From contig NZ_JAGGPT010000006.1 in NCBI RefSeq assembly GCF_018613715.1, positions 124,001 to 188,000 of the forward strand: a DNA stretch of 64,000 bases, written 5' to 3'. This document shows, in pieces, positions 17,386 to 26,282 of this stretch; within the stretch, counting starts at the first letter, position 1, and every line of letters starts with the position of its first letter. The notes under the pieces are model-generated. The model worked only from the letters and a program-made list of their open reading frames with translations. It did not search any database and had not been told where the DNA came from. The DNA comes from Chryseobacterium sp. ISL-6 (GTDB taxonomy: Bacteria > Bacteroidota > Bacteroidia > Flavobacteriales > Weeksellaceae). The position numbers and the translations under genes were made by a program.

Positions 17386-19590
17386 ATGAAAAAAGTAATT
17401 ATTGGAGCAGCTTTATTATCTACAGTGATCGTATTTGCTCAGGAAAAAGACACCATTAAATCGAATGATATTGAAGAAGTTGTCGTTAGCGGGAAATATT
17501 ATAAAAAATATGTAGAAAAAGAAGGTTCTTCTTCTATGCGTTTAGATGAAGCACTTATTAAAATTCCTCAAAACATTTCTATTATTACAAATAGGGCTTT
17601 AGAAGATCAGCAGGTAACCACTTTAAGTGATGGTGTACTTAGAAATGTTGCTGGGGCACAAAGATTAGAGCACTGGGGAGACATGTATACCAGAGTTAAC
17701 ATGAGAGGTTCAAGAGCTGCAGCATTCATGAATGGTGTAAATGTTACTTCAAATTGGGGACCATTAAGTGAAGACATGAGTTTTGTTGATCATATTGAAT
17801 TTATCAAAGGCCCTTCTGGTTTCTTAATGTCAAATGGTGAACCAAGTGGTATTTATAATATTGTCACAAAAAAGCCTACAGGTCAATCGCTAAACGGAAC
17901 TGCAAGAGTAACTCTTGGAAGCTTTAATATGTATAGAGGAGAAGCGGATATCGACACTAAGATTACTGACAAAGTCGCTTTTAGATTGAACTTAATGGCT
18001 CAAAATAAAAACAGCTTTAGAGACTATGAGTTCAACGACAGATATATTATCAATCCTTCATTAAAAGTTAAACTTTCGGATAAAACCACCTTAACGGCTG
18101 AATACATCTATCAGAAAGCTAAAATGAGCGAAGTAGGTTCTGCTTATGTATTCTCATTTGAAGGCTATAAAGCAAAGCCAGTGGGATATACCGTTACTGA
18201 CCCAAGTATTGATCCTACAAAAGTAGATAACAATACCGTAAATATTAATTTACAACATAAATTCAACGACAACTGGAAGTTAACTTCACAATTAACGTAT
18301 GTAAATGAATATACAATGGGTAGCGATATCTGGCCAAGTAATTTTGAAGGAGGATATATGATTCGCCGGGTAAATTACTGGGAAGCTGATAACACAATGA
18401 AGTTCGGACAGGTATTCTTAAATGGCTCTGTAAAAACAGGTTCTGTTTCACACAAAATTTTAGCTGGCCTTGATTTAGGAAGCAAAAAATATATGGCTGA
18501 CTGGTCTCAGGGATATAATTTAGATAAGTTTAATGCTAATGGAGATGCCTCTGATACTAATACAGTTGCCGATCATAATTATTGGTACAATACCAATACG
18601 GATAATTATGATATCAATGGAACAAACGCATATTCTGGTCCAAATAATACCGCGAATTACAAAGCCTTCAATAAAAGCACTCCTCTTTCGACCAGAGCAG
18701 GTGCAGGAAGTACTATAGATCAAAATTATACCGGTTTATATTTACAGGATGAATTAGGATTCTTTAATGATGCTTTAAGACTTACCCTTGCAGCGCGATA
18801 TACAAACGTAAAAGAAATAAATTACGGAACTAAGTCTGAAGCTAATAGAATTACACCTCGTATTGGATTAAGCTATTCAATCAACGAAACTATGGCAGCT
18901 TATGCTTTATATGATCAAACTTTCGTGCCGCAGGCTGGTTTATTTAGAGATGGAACAACGGCGACCCCATTAACTGGTAGTAATATCGAAATAGGACTTA
19001 AAAAAGACTGGTTTGCAGGAAAATGGAACACTACATTATCATTATATAACATTAATAAAAATAATGAAATTACAGGAGATCCTGACCAAACAAATAATCC
19101 TAATGGAAGATATTCAATTCTTCTTGGAAAGACAAGAGTACAAGGTGTAGAGTTTGACCTTAAAGGTGAAATCGTAAAAGGATTTAATGCAATCTTTAAT
19201 TACGCCTTTACAGAAAATAAATTTACTGAGACCACAGCAAAAGCAAAAAAAGGAGATAAAGTGCCTGGATATGCAAAACATACAGCAAATGGTTGGTTAA
19301 ACTATACCTTTACTGATGGCTTATTAGAAGGTTTTGGATTAAGTTTTGGTGGTACTTATCTAGCTGGTAGAAGTAGCTGGGATTGGGGTGCTACAAACTC
19401 TTTACAAATGGGAGATTATGTGAAATTTGATACTGGTGCTTCTTGGGAAAACAACAAGTTCAGAGTAGGATTGAATGTATTCAATGTATTTAACCGATAC
19501 TTATATTCAGGTTCCCCTTATGCGAATTACTACTACTATCAAGCAGACGCTCCTAGAAACTTCAGAATATCAATAGGATACAAATTTTAA
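17386..19590 (+). CDS. TonB-dependent outer-membrane receptor 2, siderophore type
   Basis: 734 residues. Signal peptide ending FAQ, TonB-box-like IEEVVVSG (about 29-36), plug with IPQNISIITNRALEDQ, NMRGSRAAAFMNGV and IEFIKGPSGFLMSNGEPSG, then a barrel ending ISIGYKF. The MRGS plus IKGPSGFL wording resembles FhuE/FpvA-type ferric-siderophore receptors. It follows receptor 1 after 36 bp without a clear promoter. A long perfect palindrome stands between its end and the PepSY gene. Confidence 0.88.
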   Translation: MKKVIIGAALLSTVIVFAQEKDTIKSNDIEEVVVSGKYYKKYVEKEGSSSMRLDEALIKIPQNISIITNRALEDQQVTTLSDGVLRNVAGAQRLEHWGDMYTRVNMRGSRAAAFMNGVNVTSNWGPLSEDMSFVDHIEFIKGPSGFLMSNGEPSGIYNIVTKKPTGQSLNGTARVTLGSFNMYRGEADIDTKITDKVAFRLNLMAQNKNSFRDYEFNDRYIINPSLKVKLSDKTTLTAEYIYQKAKMSEVGSAYVFSFEGYKAKPVGYTVTDPSIDPTKVDNNTVNINLQHKFNDNWKLTSQLTYVNEYTMGSDIWPSNFEGGYMIRRVNYWEADNTMKFGQVFLNGSVKTGSVSHKILAGLDLGSKKYMADWSQGYNLDKFNANGDASDTNTVADHNYWYNTNTDNYDINGTNAYSGPNNTANYKAFNKSTPLSTRAGAGSTIDQNYTGLYLQDELGFFNDALRLTLAARYTNVKEINYGTKSEANRITPRIGLSYSINETMAAYALYDQTFVPQAGLFRDGTTATPLTGSNIEIGLKKDWFAGKWNTTLSLYNINKNNEITGDPDQTNNPNGRYSILLGKTRVQGVEFDLKGEIVKGFNAIFNYAFTENKFTETTAKAKKGDKVPGYAKHTANGWLNYTFTDGLLEGFGLSFGGTYLAGRSSWDWGATNSLQMGDYVKFDTGASWENNKFRVGLNVFNVFNRYLYSGSPYANYYYYQADAPRNFRISIGYKF

Positions 19591-19596
19591 ATACAT

Positions 19597-19628
19597 AAAA
19601 ATTAGCTGAGAATTCTCAGCTAATTTTT
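19597..19628 (+). terminator. 32-bp perfect palindrome: terminator/attenuator before the PepSY gene
   Basis: 16-base arms (19597-19612 and 19613-19628) with no spacer, starting in As and ending in Ts. Folded as RNA it forms an intrinsic-terminator hairpin, allowing a small loop. It ends only four bases before the ATG at 19633, so it could end the receptor transcript or hide the start of the next gene. Confidence 0.8.
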
Positions 19629-19632
19629 TACT

Positions 19633-20835
19633 ATGCATAAGAAACATCACCATAAAAAGAAAAGACCACCCACAAAAAAATGGTCAGCCAAGCTACACTT
19701 GTGGTTTGGATTGTCTGTTGGTATGATTGTATTTATCGTTTCATTATCAGGAACGTTATATGTTTTTAAGGATGAGATTCAAAATGTTCTTCGGAAAGAT
19801 GCTATTGAGCTCAAAAAAGAAACTATTACATCACAACCTTTATCTGTTGAACTTCTTCGTGAAAAAATAACCTTAGAACTTAATGAAAAATATCCTCTGA
19901 GTTCGGTTGAAATCCCTTTGGATAAAAGTAAATCTTACGGTTTTTTATATTATAAAAAAAACAAAAAGGGCTGGAATTATTTTCAGGAAGTTCTTATCAA
20001 CAAACAGGTTTATGTCAATCAATATACAGGGGAAATTTTAGCGATCTATGATGAGAAATATGATTTCTTTACGATTTTAAAATACATTCACTGGGGCCTT
20101 CTTCTAAAGGCCGACTGGGGAGCTTATGTAGTTGGAATACCTGTCGTTATTTTTATTATTATGTTGATCACAGGAATTATCCTATGGTGGCCACAAAATA
20201 AAAAAGCCAGAAAAGGACGTTTTTGGTTCAACTGGAAAAATGTAAAAACATGGAAACGTAAAAACTATGATCTCCATAATGTCCTGGGCTTTTACGCATC
20301 ATTTATAGCTCTGTTATTAAGTGTTACAGGAATCTATTTCACTTATCCATACGTTAAAAATGTCTTTAATTTCACATTATCTGGTTCATTTGAGTTGCCA
20401 AAAGAAAAAGAGCTTAAATCTCCTGATTCTCTATTGGGAAAAAACATTTCGGTTTTTGATCTGGCTGCTCATGAAACAAGGAAATTATACCCCACATCTT
20501 CTAGCTTCAGATTTCCATTGAATGGAAAAAACAAAAAAGGAAAAGACTTGAAAAACATTCCTGTTACTGTCTATCAGAAAGACGGAAGGTTTAGTGAAAG
20601 GAACATATTGATCTTCGATAAATACTCAGGAAAACTATTGGCAAACAAACCTCATCAGAATTTAAGTACTGCTGAAAAATACTCCAATGCAAATTATGAT
20701 ATCCACACAGGATCTTATTTTGGATTGGTTGGTAAAATTATCTGGTTCATTGCCGGTCTAATTTGCACGTCATTACCGGTTACCGGATTCCTGGTATGGT
20801 GGGGAAAAAGAAAAAAACAAGGGAAAAAAATATAA
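19633..20835 (+). CDS. PepSY-associated transmembrane protein 1
   Basis: 400 residues with a His/Lys-rich cytoplasmic start (HKKHHHKKK), KKWSAKLHLWFGL leading into helix 1 (about 23-45), a PepSY periplasmic part, helices near 157-180, 207-230 and 370-392, and the family ends PVTGFLVWWGKRKK. Known members sit beside siderophore receptors and several act as inner-membrane ferric-siderophore reductases. The conserved histidines that could bind haem (HLW, IHWGLL, YDLHN, YDIHTG) are present. The stop and the next start share one base (TAATG), so it is translationally coupled to receptor 3. Confidence 0.88.
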   Translation: MHKKHHHKKKRPPTKKWSAKLHLWFGLSVGMIVFIVSLSGTLYVFKDEIQNVLRKDAIELKKETITSQPLSVELLREKITLELNEKYPLSSVEIPLDKSKSYGFLYYKKNKKGWNYFQEVLINKQVYVNQYTGEILAIYDEKYDFFTILKYIHWGLLLKADWGAYVVGIPVVIFIIMLITGIILWWPQNKKARKGRFWFNWKNVKTWKRKNYDLHNVLGFYASFIALLLSVTGIYFTYPYVKNVFNFTLSGSFELPKEKELKSPDSLLGKNISVFDLAAHETRKLYPTSSSFRFPLNGKNKKGKDLKNIPVTVYQKDGRFSERNILIFDKYSGKLLANKPHQNLSTAEKYSNANYDIHTGSYFGLVGKIIWFIAGLICTSLPVTGFLVWWGKRKKQGKKI

Positions 20836-22952
20836 TGAAAAAAGCTATTTTATCAGTAGCGTGTCTAGGAACTGTAACAATTTTTGCTCAGGTTAAAGAT
20901 ACATTACAAACTAAGAATGTAGAAGAAGTCGTACTGACTGCCTCAAGAAAGAAAGAAAACATTAAAGAGGTACCCAGTTCGATTACCATCGTTGGCGAAA
21001 AACAAGTTCAGTCTCAATTAACGGTCAACTCGGATATTACAAGTATTCTTCAATATACCGTTCCGAGTTTGGGAACAAGTTCGGGACAAACTTCCAACTC
21101 AGGGCAAACCCTTAGGGGACGTCAGGTTTTGGTTCTTATCGATGGAATTCCTCAGTCTACACCATTAAGAAATGGAGCAAGAGATTTACGGTCAATTGAT
21201 CCCTCAGTTATTGAAAGAATTGAGGTCATTAAAGGTGCTTCATCCATTTATGGAAACGGAGCAGATGGTGGTATCATTAACTATATAACCAAAAGAAGCA
21301 AATCAGATCAGAAGATTTCAGGTATTTCTCAGCTCGGTATTACAGGTCAGCCGTATGGAGGAACATTAGGATTCAGAGCAAGCCAGCTTTTATCTGGTAA
21401 AATCACTGACAAATTCGATTATGTAGCCTCTTTAGCCTACGAAAGAACGGGCTATATGAAAGATGCAGATGGTGTTACTTTAAGCCCAACATACAGCACC
21501 GCTAAAATGAACAATTACAATGGCATGTTGAAATTGGGTTATAATCTTAATCAAAATCAAAGAATCGAGGCCTCATACATTGGTTATGCTTCAAAATCTG
21601 ATCTCAATTTAGGTTTAAAAACAGGGAAATATGGAGTAACACCTACCATTGGTGAAGGCAGAGGTTTAGGCCTGGAAACAACACCACAGGGAACTCCTAG
21701 AAACCATAATTATAAATTAAGTTACGACAATAAAAATCTCTTCACCGGAACGGCATTAAATGTAAATTTCTATTATCAGGACTTTAGAACAGTATATGGA
21801 TACAGTGATACATTCCTGAACGGAGGTCAGTCCAATGTTATTTCACAGAAAAAAGGTGCAAGAATAAATCTGGACACTCAATTATGGAATGCCCCCAATT
21901 CTCAGGGAGAAGTCATTTACGGAGTAGATATACTTAATGATAAGACTGTACAAAAGTTAGAAGATGGCCGTTATTGGACACCAGATATGAGTATGACCAA
22001 TATTGCTCCTTTTGCATTAATTAAAATTGATCTGTTAAAAAAGATAACCATAAAGGGAGGACTTCGTTATGAAAATATAAAAGTAAAAGTTGGAGATTTC
22101 AATACCCTTTCATCGATCAAAAGCGATGGAACTTTCACGCAAAGTATTTTCGTAACTGGTGGAGATCTAAAATACAATGCTTTAGTAGGAAATATTGGAA
22201 TCCGTTATAATATTGAAAACTATCTTAATTTATTTGGCAGCTTTTCTCAGGCCTACTCCATCAATGAGTTGGGAAGAATTTTAAGAACTTCTACACAGGG
22301 AACCATACAAAACCTTGAAACAAAACCTATCATTGTCAACAATTACGAATTCGGAGCAACCGGTCAGATCTCAAAATGGATCAATTATGAAATTACTTCA
22401 TATGTGAGTACTTCAAAACTGGGAGCATCATTTGTTCAGAGCCCGGATAGAGCCCTAACAATTCAAAGATCTCCTGAAGTAGTATATGGCGTAGAAGGAT
22501 TTTTACATTTTACACCTACAAAATGGATCAATTTCGGAGGTAGCTACAGTTGGATGGAAGGAATTACTTCCATAAAAAATGATGGAGATTATTCGGCAAA
22601 AATCAATAACAGCAGAATTTCAGCACCAAAGGTTTTAGCTTATGTTCAGGTAAGACCAACACAATCTCTTTCAATAGGCCTTGATATGTTGCATTCTTTT
22701 CAGCAGGATCGATTTGAGCCCAATTCAAAAACAGGATTGTATGCTTATGGAGAAGGAAAAGTTGCGGAATACACCGTATTCAACCTAAGATCCAGCTACG
22801 AAGTTAACAATAACTGGAAGGTTTCTTTAGGTGTTGAAAACCTTTTTAACAAGATGTATCAGCCTGCCATTGCATGGTGGTCAGCACGAGACAGTGAATT
22901 TATCAACTCACTAGGAATGAGAGGAACGTTCATGATTGAATATAAATTTTAA
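20835..22952 (+). CDS. TonB-dependent outer-membrane receptor 3
   Basis: 705 residues from the ATG that overlaps the PepSY stop; the open frame extends upstream, but the signal peptide (MKKAILSVACLGTVTIFAQ) fixes the start here. TonB-box-like VEEVVLTASRKKEN (about 30-43), plug with LRGRQVLVLIDGIPQSTPLRNGARDL and IERIEVIKGASSIYGNGADGG, barrel ending FMIEYKF. The plug pattern is closer to the IutA/catecholate group than to receptors 1 and 2. The TAATG link with PepSY 1 suggests both serve one ferric ligand. Confidence 0.88.
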   Translation: MKKAILSVACLGTVTIFAQVKDTLQTKNVEEVVLTASRKKENIKEVPSSITIVGEKQVQSQLTVNSDITSILQYTVPSLGTSSGQTSNSGQTLRGRQVLVLIDGIPQSTPLRNGARDLRSIDPSVIERIEVIKGASSIYGNGADGGIINYITKRSKSDQKISGISQLGITGQPYGGTLGFRASQLLSGKITDKFDYVASLAYERTGYMKDADGVTLSPTYSTAKMNNYNGMLKLGYNLNQNQRIEASYIGYASKSDLNLGLKTGKYGVTPTIGEGRGLGLETTPQGTPRNHNYKLSYDNKNLFTGTALNVNFYYQDFRTVYGYSDTFLNGGQSNVISQKKGARINLDTQLWNAPNSQGEVIYGVDILNDKTVQKLEDGRYWTPDMSMTNIAPFALIKIDLLKKITIKGGLRYENIKVKVGDFNTLSSIKSDGTFTQSIFVTGGDLKYNALVGNIGIRYNIENYLNLFGSFSQAYSINELGRILRTSTQGTIQNLETKPIIVNNYEFGATGQISKWINYEITSYVSTSKLGASFVQSPDRALTIQRSPEVVYGVEGFLHFTPTKWINFGGSYSWMEGITSIKNDGDYSAKINNSRISAPKVLAYVQVRPTQSLSIGLDMLHSFQQDRFEPNSKTGLYAYGEGKVAEYTVFNLRSSYEVNNNWKVSLGVENLFNKMYQPAIAWWSARDSEFINSLGMRGTFMIEYKF

Positions 22953-22976
22953 TTAAACTAAATAAAAAGATAAACA

Positions 22977-22984
22977 TATCTTTG
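22977..22984 (+). promoter_or_regulatory. Promoter -7 box (TATCTTTG) of PepSY gene 2
   Basis: Exact TAnnTTTG match, 19 bases before the ATG at 23004. PepSY 2 can thus be transcribed apart from receptor 3. Confidence 0.6.
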
Positions 22985-23003
22985 TCAGACTTTCTATTAC
23001 GAT

Positions 23004-24212
23004 ATGAAGAAAAAACATCACCATAAAAAGCCGGGATTCTTTAAAAAATGGTCAGCTAAACTGCATTTGTGGTTTGGTTTAGGTATTGGATTCTTAATTT
23101 TCATTATTTCTATTACCGGAGCATTATATGTTTTTAAAGATGAAATTGAAAACGTTACGAGAAAAGATGTTATTTACCATAACGAGCAAAATATTGATCA
23201 AAAACAAATTCTTCCTATCCGAGTTCTCGAAAGATCCGTCACACAGCAGGTAAAGGAAAAATATCCTGTTCATTGGGTGAATATTCCCATCGATAAAAAA
23301 ATGTCATATGTTTTCTATTGGTACGAACACGATCCAAAAGCCTGGAATTATTTTGATGAATTTCCCGTTTATAAAGCGGCATATGTAAATCCTTACAATG
23401 GAAAAGTTTTGAGGACCTACGATGAAAAAAATGGGTTCTTTCAAATTGTAAAAATGATCCATTGGAGCTTTTTATTGAAGCAAGACTGGGGAACTTATGT
23501 GGTTGGAATTCCTGTTATTATATTCGTTATCATGTTGATCACCGGAATTGTGCTGTGGTGGCCTAAAAATAAAGCGGCAAGAAAACAGCGTTTTTCTTTC
23601 AAATGGAAAAATATTAAAAGCTGGAAAAGAAAGAACTATGACCTTCACAACGTGCTAGGTTTCTATGCCTCCATCTTTGCTCTGGTATTCTCTATTACAG
23701 GATTGTTTTATGCATTTTTTGTTGTTCAGGCAGCAATGTATGTGATCTTCTCAGGTGGAAATACTGTTTATCCGGATTTCTCTAATATCAAGACCAAGGC
23801 TCCTATAGAATTAAGAACAGAAGGCACTTTAGATAAAATCAGCAATACGGTTAAACAAAAGTATCCTGATTCCTTTGGTTTTGCAATCGATCTTGGACAT
23901 GAACATATGGACGACCATGAGCATCCTAATTTTGAAGTTTATGTAAAACACCTTTCGTATTCTTACCATAAAAGCAGCAGTTTGATTTTTGATGAAAATT
24001 CTGGTGAACTCCTTCACACTCACGATCCTAAAGACAAAAATTTTGGAGAAAAGACAGTGGGCGCGAATTATGATATTCACGTTGGATCTATTTTAGGACT
24101 TCCTACGAAGATCATTGCCTTTATTGTAAGCCTCATATGTGCCTCATTACCAGTGACTGGATTCTTAGTTTGGTGGGGAAGAAGAAAAAAGAAAACACCA
24201 AAAACAGCTTAA
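23004..24212 (+). CDS. PepSY-associated transmembrane protein 2
   Basis: 402 residues, a paralogue of the 19633 gene: same start (KKKHHHKKPGFFKKWSAKLHLWFGL), the same four-helix layout and the same end (PVTGFLVWWGRRKK). The periplasmic part differs and carries a His/Asp-rich stretch, DLGHEHMDDHEHPNFE (about 292-307), absent from copy 1. That stretch could bind metal. Helix-proximal histidines (MIHWSFLL, YDLHN, YDIHVG) are kept. Its own -7 box suggests separate expression within the iron island. Confidence 0.87.
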   Translation: MKKKHHHKKPGFFKKWSAKLHLWFGLGIGFLIFIISITGALYVFKDEIENVTRKDVIYHNEQNIDQKQILPIRVLERSVTQQVKEKYPVHWVNIPIDKKMSYVFYWYEHDPKAWNYFDEFPVYKAAYVNPYNGKVLRTYDEKNGFFQIVKMIHWSFLLKQDWGTYVVGIPVIIFVIMLITGIVLWWPKNKAARKQRFSFKWKNIKSWKRKNYDLHNVLGFYASIFALVFSITGLFYAFFVVQAAMYVIFSGGNTVYPDFSNIKTKAPIELRTEGTLDKISNTVKQKYPDSFGFAIDLGHEHMDDHEHPNFEVYVKHLSYSYHKSSSLIFDENSGELLHTHDPKDKNFGEKTVGANYDIHVGSILGLPTKIIAFIVSLICASLPVTGFLVWWGRRKKKTPKTA

Positions 24213-24298
24213 AAACTTTTTTTAATAAATTCTTTGTTAATAATCCATTAATACAATCTTTTTTATAATTTTAACCCTTTAGAATTATAAAAATAGAA

Positions 24299-25267
24299 AT
24301 GTCATTAATAGATTTATCAAAACATGTTGCCCTAGGAATTGACATAGGGGGAACCACTACAAAATTTGGAGTGGTCAACCACCGAGGTGAGGTTCTTGAA
24401 AAAGGAAACCTTAGAACGGACGAGTATGAGAAAGTTGAAGATTTTATCGATGCTTTATATGAGAAAGTTCACCCCTTAGTTGAAAAGTACGGCAATGAAA
24501 AGAACTTCGATGGAATTGGCGTTGGCGCTCCCAATGGGAATTATTATACAGGAACCATAGAGCAGGCACCCAACTTACCATGGAAAGGAGTAATTCCTTT
24601 TGGTGAATTGATGAAAAACAAATTCAATATGCCGTGTACTGTTACCAATGATGCTAATGCAGCAGCATTTGGTGAAATGCTTTTCGGAGCAGCACGCGGA
24701 ATGAAGGATTTCATCATGATCACTTTAGGAACAGGAGTAGGAAGCGGAATTGTTGCGAGTGGAAAATTAATCTACGGACATGATGGTTTTGCTGGAGAAC
24801 TGGGACACACTATTGTAAAACCAGGAGGAAGAAAACATTGGAGTACGGGTTCTGAAGGATGTTTAGAAGCGTATGCTTCTGCAACCGGAATTGCCATTAC
24901 TGCTAAGAAAATGAGGGCAGAATTCCCTGAATCTATGCTTAGCCAGTACCCAGAGGAAGCTATTAATTCGAAAACAGTTCATGAATGTGCTTTAAAAGGA
25001 GATCCAATCGCGATTGAAGTCTTCAGATATACAGGGCAGAAATTAGGGGAAGCATTAGCTAACTTTGTGATGTTCTCTTCTCCGGAAGCTATTCTTTTAT
25101 TTGGTGGCGTTATCAAGGCAGGAGATTTTATCTTAAAGCCTACAAAACTTCATATGGAAAGAAACCTTCTTCCGATCTTTAGAAATAAAGTAAAACTTGT
25201 TTTCAGTGAACTTGATGAAGCAGATGCTGCTATTTTAGGAGCAAGTGCTTTGGTTTGGGAAAAATAA
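24299..25267 (+). CDS. ROK-family sugar kinase, probable glucokinase
   Basis: 322 residues with the ROK layout: ATP-binding DIGGTTTKFGVV (15-26), catalytic Asp in NDANAAAFGE (D118), GTGVGSG (144-150), and ELGH (167-170), which supplies the conserved zinc-side histidine. The zinc motif CxCGxxGCLE is altered: residues 181-190 read WSTGSEGCLE, so the first two cysteines are replaced and only C188 remains. Probable role: ATP-dependent phosphorylation of glucose or a related hexose in the cytoplasm. Monocistronic with a terminator behind it. Confidence 0.86.
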   Translation: MSLIDLSKHVALGIDIGGTTTKFGVVNHRGEVLEKGNLRTDEYEKVEDFIDALYEKVHPLVEKYGNEKNFDGIGVGAPNGNYYTGTIEQAPNLPWKGVIPFGELMKNKFNMPCTVTNDANAAAFGEMLFGAARGMKDFIMITLGTGVGSGIVASGKLIYGHDGFAGELGHTIVKPGGRKHWSTGSEGCLEAYASATGIAITAKKMRAEFPESMLSQYPEEAINSKTVHECALKGDPIAIEVFRYTGQKLGEALANFVMFSSPEAILLFGGVIKAGDFILKPTKLHMERNLLPIFRNKVKLVFSELDEADAAILGASALVWEK

Positions 25268-25290
25268 CTGAATTCTATTTAAATATATTA

Positions 25291-25315
25291 AAGCATCCAA
25301 AAGGATGCTTTTTTT
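25291..25315 (+). terminator. Intrinsic terminator after the ROK kinase
   Basis: AAGCATCC (25291-25298), loop AAAA, GGATGCTT (25303-25310), then a T run. Confidence 0.9.
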
Positions 25316-25385
25316 GCCCACGGATTTACACGGAATTACACGGATGTTTTAGTGCTCGCAGATTTTGGTGATGCTGCAGATGTTT
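25316..25385. repeat. Degenerate short repeats (ACACGGA- and GCAGAT-type)
   Basis: Three spaced copies of (A/C)ACGGA within about 30 bp, followed by GCAGATTTTGGTGATGC and GCAGATG. Short noncoding repeat strings of this kind are familiar from flavobacterial intergenic DNA; the copy number in this genome is unknown. Confidence 0.5.
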
Positions 25386-25568
25386 GTGTTTATTATTTGT
25401 GTTCATTCGTGAAAAACATTTGTGCTATTTGTTTTTAAACTCAAAAAGTATGTTTCGAGAGAGTCTCAGCCTACAGATATAATAACTACTGAAGGTCAAA
25501 CGTCATTAATTCTATTCGTAAAACATTCTATTTTTTCGTCGATAAAAGGAGAAAAATTCAGGTATAAA

Positions 25569-25625
25569 ATGAAAAAGTTTTTCCTATTTTTGATTAGTTT
25601 TTCACTCATTTCCTTCAACGGATAA
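25569..25625 (+). pseudogene. Severed signal-peptide segment in frame with msrA
   Basis: The 18-codon frame MKKFFLFLISFSLISFNG ends in TAA. It is a textbook Sec signal: basic start, hydrophobic core, and a potential cleavage site that would read SFNG-QEK if the TAA were CAA. Reading on in the same phase gives EKKNNEQNN, a second TAA, SK, then the msrA ATG exactly 31 codons after this one. The simplest reading is a once-exported MsrA precursor split by nonsense changes. A sequencing error or a functional upstream frame are alternatives. Confidence 0.6.
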
Positions 25626-25661
25626 GAGAAGAAAAACAACGAACAAAATAATTAATCTAAA

Positions 25662-26222
25662 ATGGATAAAAATAATTTAGAACAGATCACTTTTGGAGGC
25701 GGATGCTTCTGGTGTGTGGAAAGCTGTTTCAATATGCTGAAGGGTGTTGAATCTGCTGTTTCAGGATATTCAGGAGGACACAAAGACAATCCAACTTATG
25801 AAGAAGTATGTACCGGAGAAACGGGTCATGCAGAAGTCGTACAGATCACTTATGATCCAAGCATAATTTCCTATGAGCAATTAATGGATGTTTTCTTCTT
25901 CCTTCATGATCCAACTCAGTTAAACAGGCAGGGAAATGATATCGGAACACAATACCGGTCAGTTATTTACTATAAGGATGATGCTGAAAAAGCAAAGGCG
26001 GAAGAAGCGATCAAGGCATCTCAGGAATCAGGAAGATGGTCTGGAGAATATGTAACAGAATTAACGAAATTCGACACATTTTGGCCGGCAGAACAATATC
26101 ATCAGGGATATTACAATGAAAACCCTACACAACCTTATTGCAGTGCTGTGGTGGGCCCTAAAATTCAGAAATTCAAAAAACATTTTGGAGAATTGAAGAT
26201 GTTGACTGTCGATTCAGAATAA
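25662..26222 (+). CDS. msrA: Peptide-methionine (S)-S-oxide reductase MsrA
   Basis: 186 residues. Catalytic motif GGGCFWC (C15 nucleophile, C18), then the conserved SGYSGGHKDNPTYEEVCTGETGHAEVVQITYDP segment (given here in parts: SGYSGGHKDNPTYEEV, CTGETGHAEVVQ), and a likely resolving cysteine at C160 in QPYCSAVVGPK. It reduces methionine-S-sulfoxide in proteins. The present frame has no signal peptide, so the product should be cytoplasmic. However, an in-frame signal peptide lies just upstream behind two stop codons. Confidence 0.94.
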   Translation: MDKNNLEQITFGGGCFWCVESCFNMLKGVESAVSGYSGGHKDNPTYEEVCTGETGHAEVVQITYDPSIISYEQLMDVFFFLHDPTQLNRQGNDIGTQYRSVIYYKDDAEKAKAEEAIKASQESGRWSGEYVTELTKFDTFWPAEQYHQGYYNENPTQPYCSAVVGPKIQKFKKHFGELKMLTVDSE

Positions 26223-26227
26223 AAAAT

Positions 26228-26254
26228 AAAGCGAAGATCTCTCTTCGCTTTTTT
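26228..26254. terminator. Intrinsic terminator between msrA and susD
   Basis: GCGAAGA (26231-26237) pairs with TCTTCGC (26242-26248) with flanking A and T runs, so it can end both convergent genes. Confidence 0.85.
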
Positions 26255-26282
26255 GCTTAAAAATAATCTGATATGAAGAAAC

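Larger units (their letters stand above)
25268..25661 (+). other. Intergenic region with degenerate repeats and a severed signal-peptide frame
   Basis: 394 bp without an intact gene. After the terminator at 25291-25315 it holds short repeats built on ACACGGA (25319-25344) and GCAGAT-like units (to about 25385), then AT-rich sequence. From 25569 an 18-codon frame encodes a signal peptide in phase with msrA. Confidence 0.6.

Noticed and set aside
18520..18723. Overlapping frames on both strands inside receptor 2
   Set aside because: They are low-complexity Ile/Ser-rich shadows of an Asn/Tyr-rich stretch of the receptor.
25422..25625. 67-codon frame upstream of msrA taken as a gene
   Set aside because: Only its last 18 codons look like protein, a signal peptide in phase with msrA; the earlier part lies in noncoding repeat DNA.
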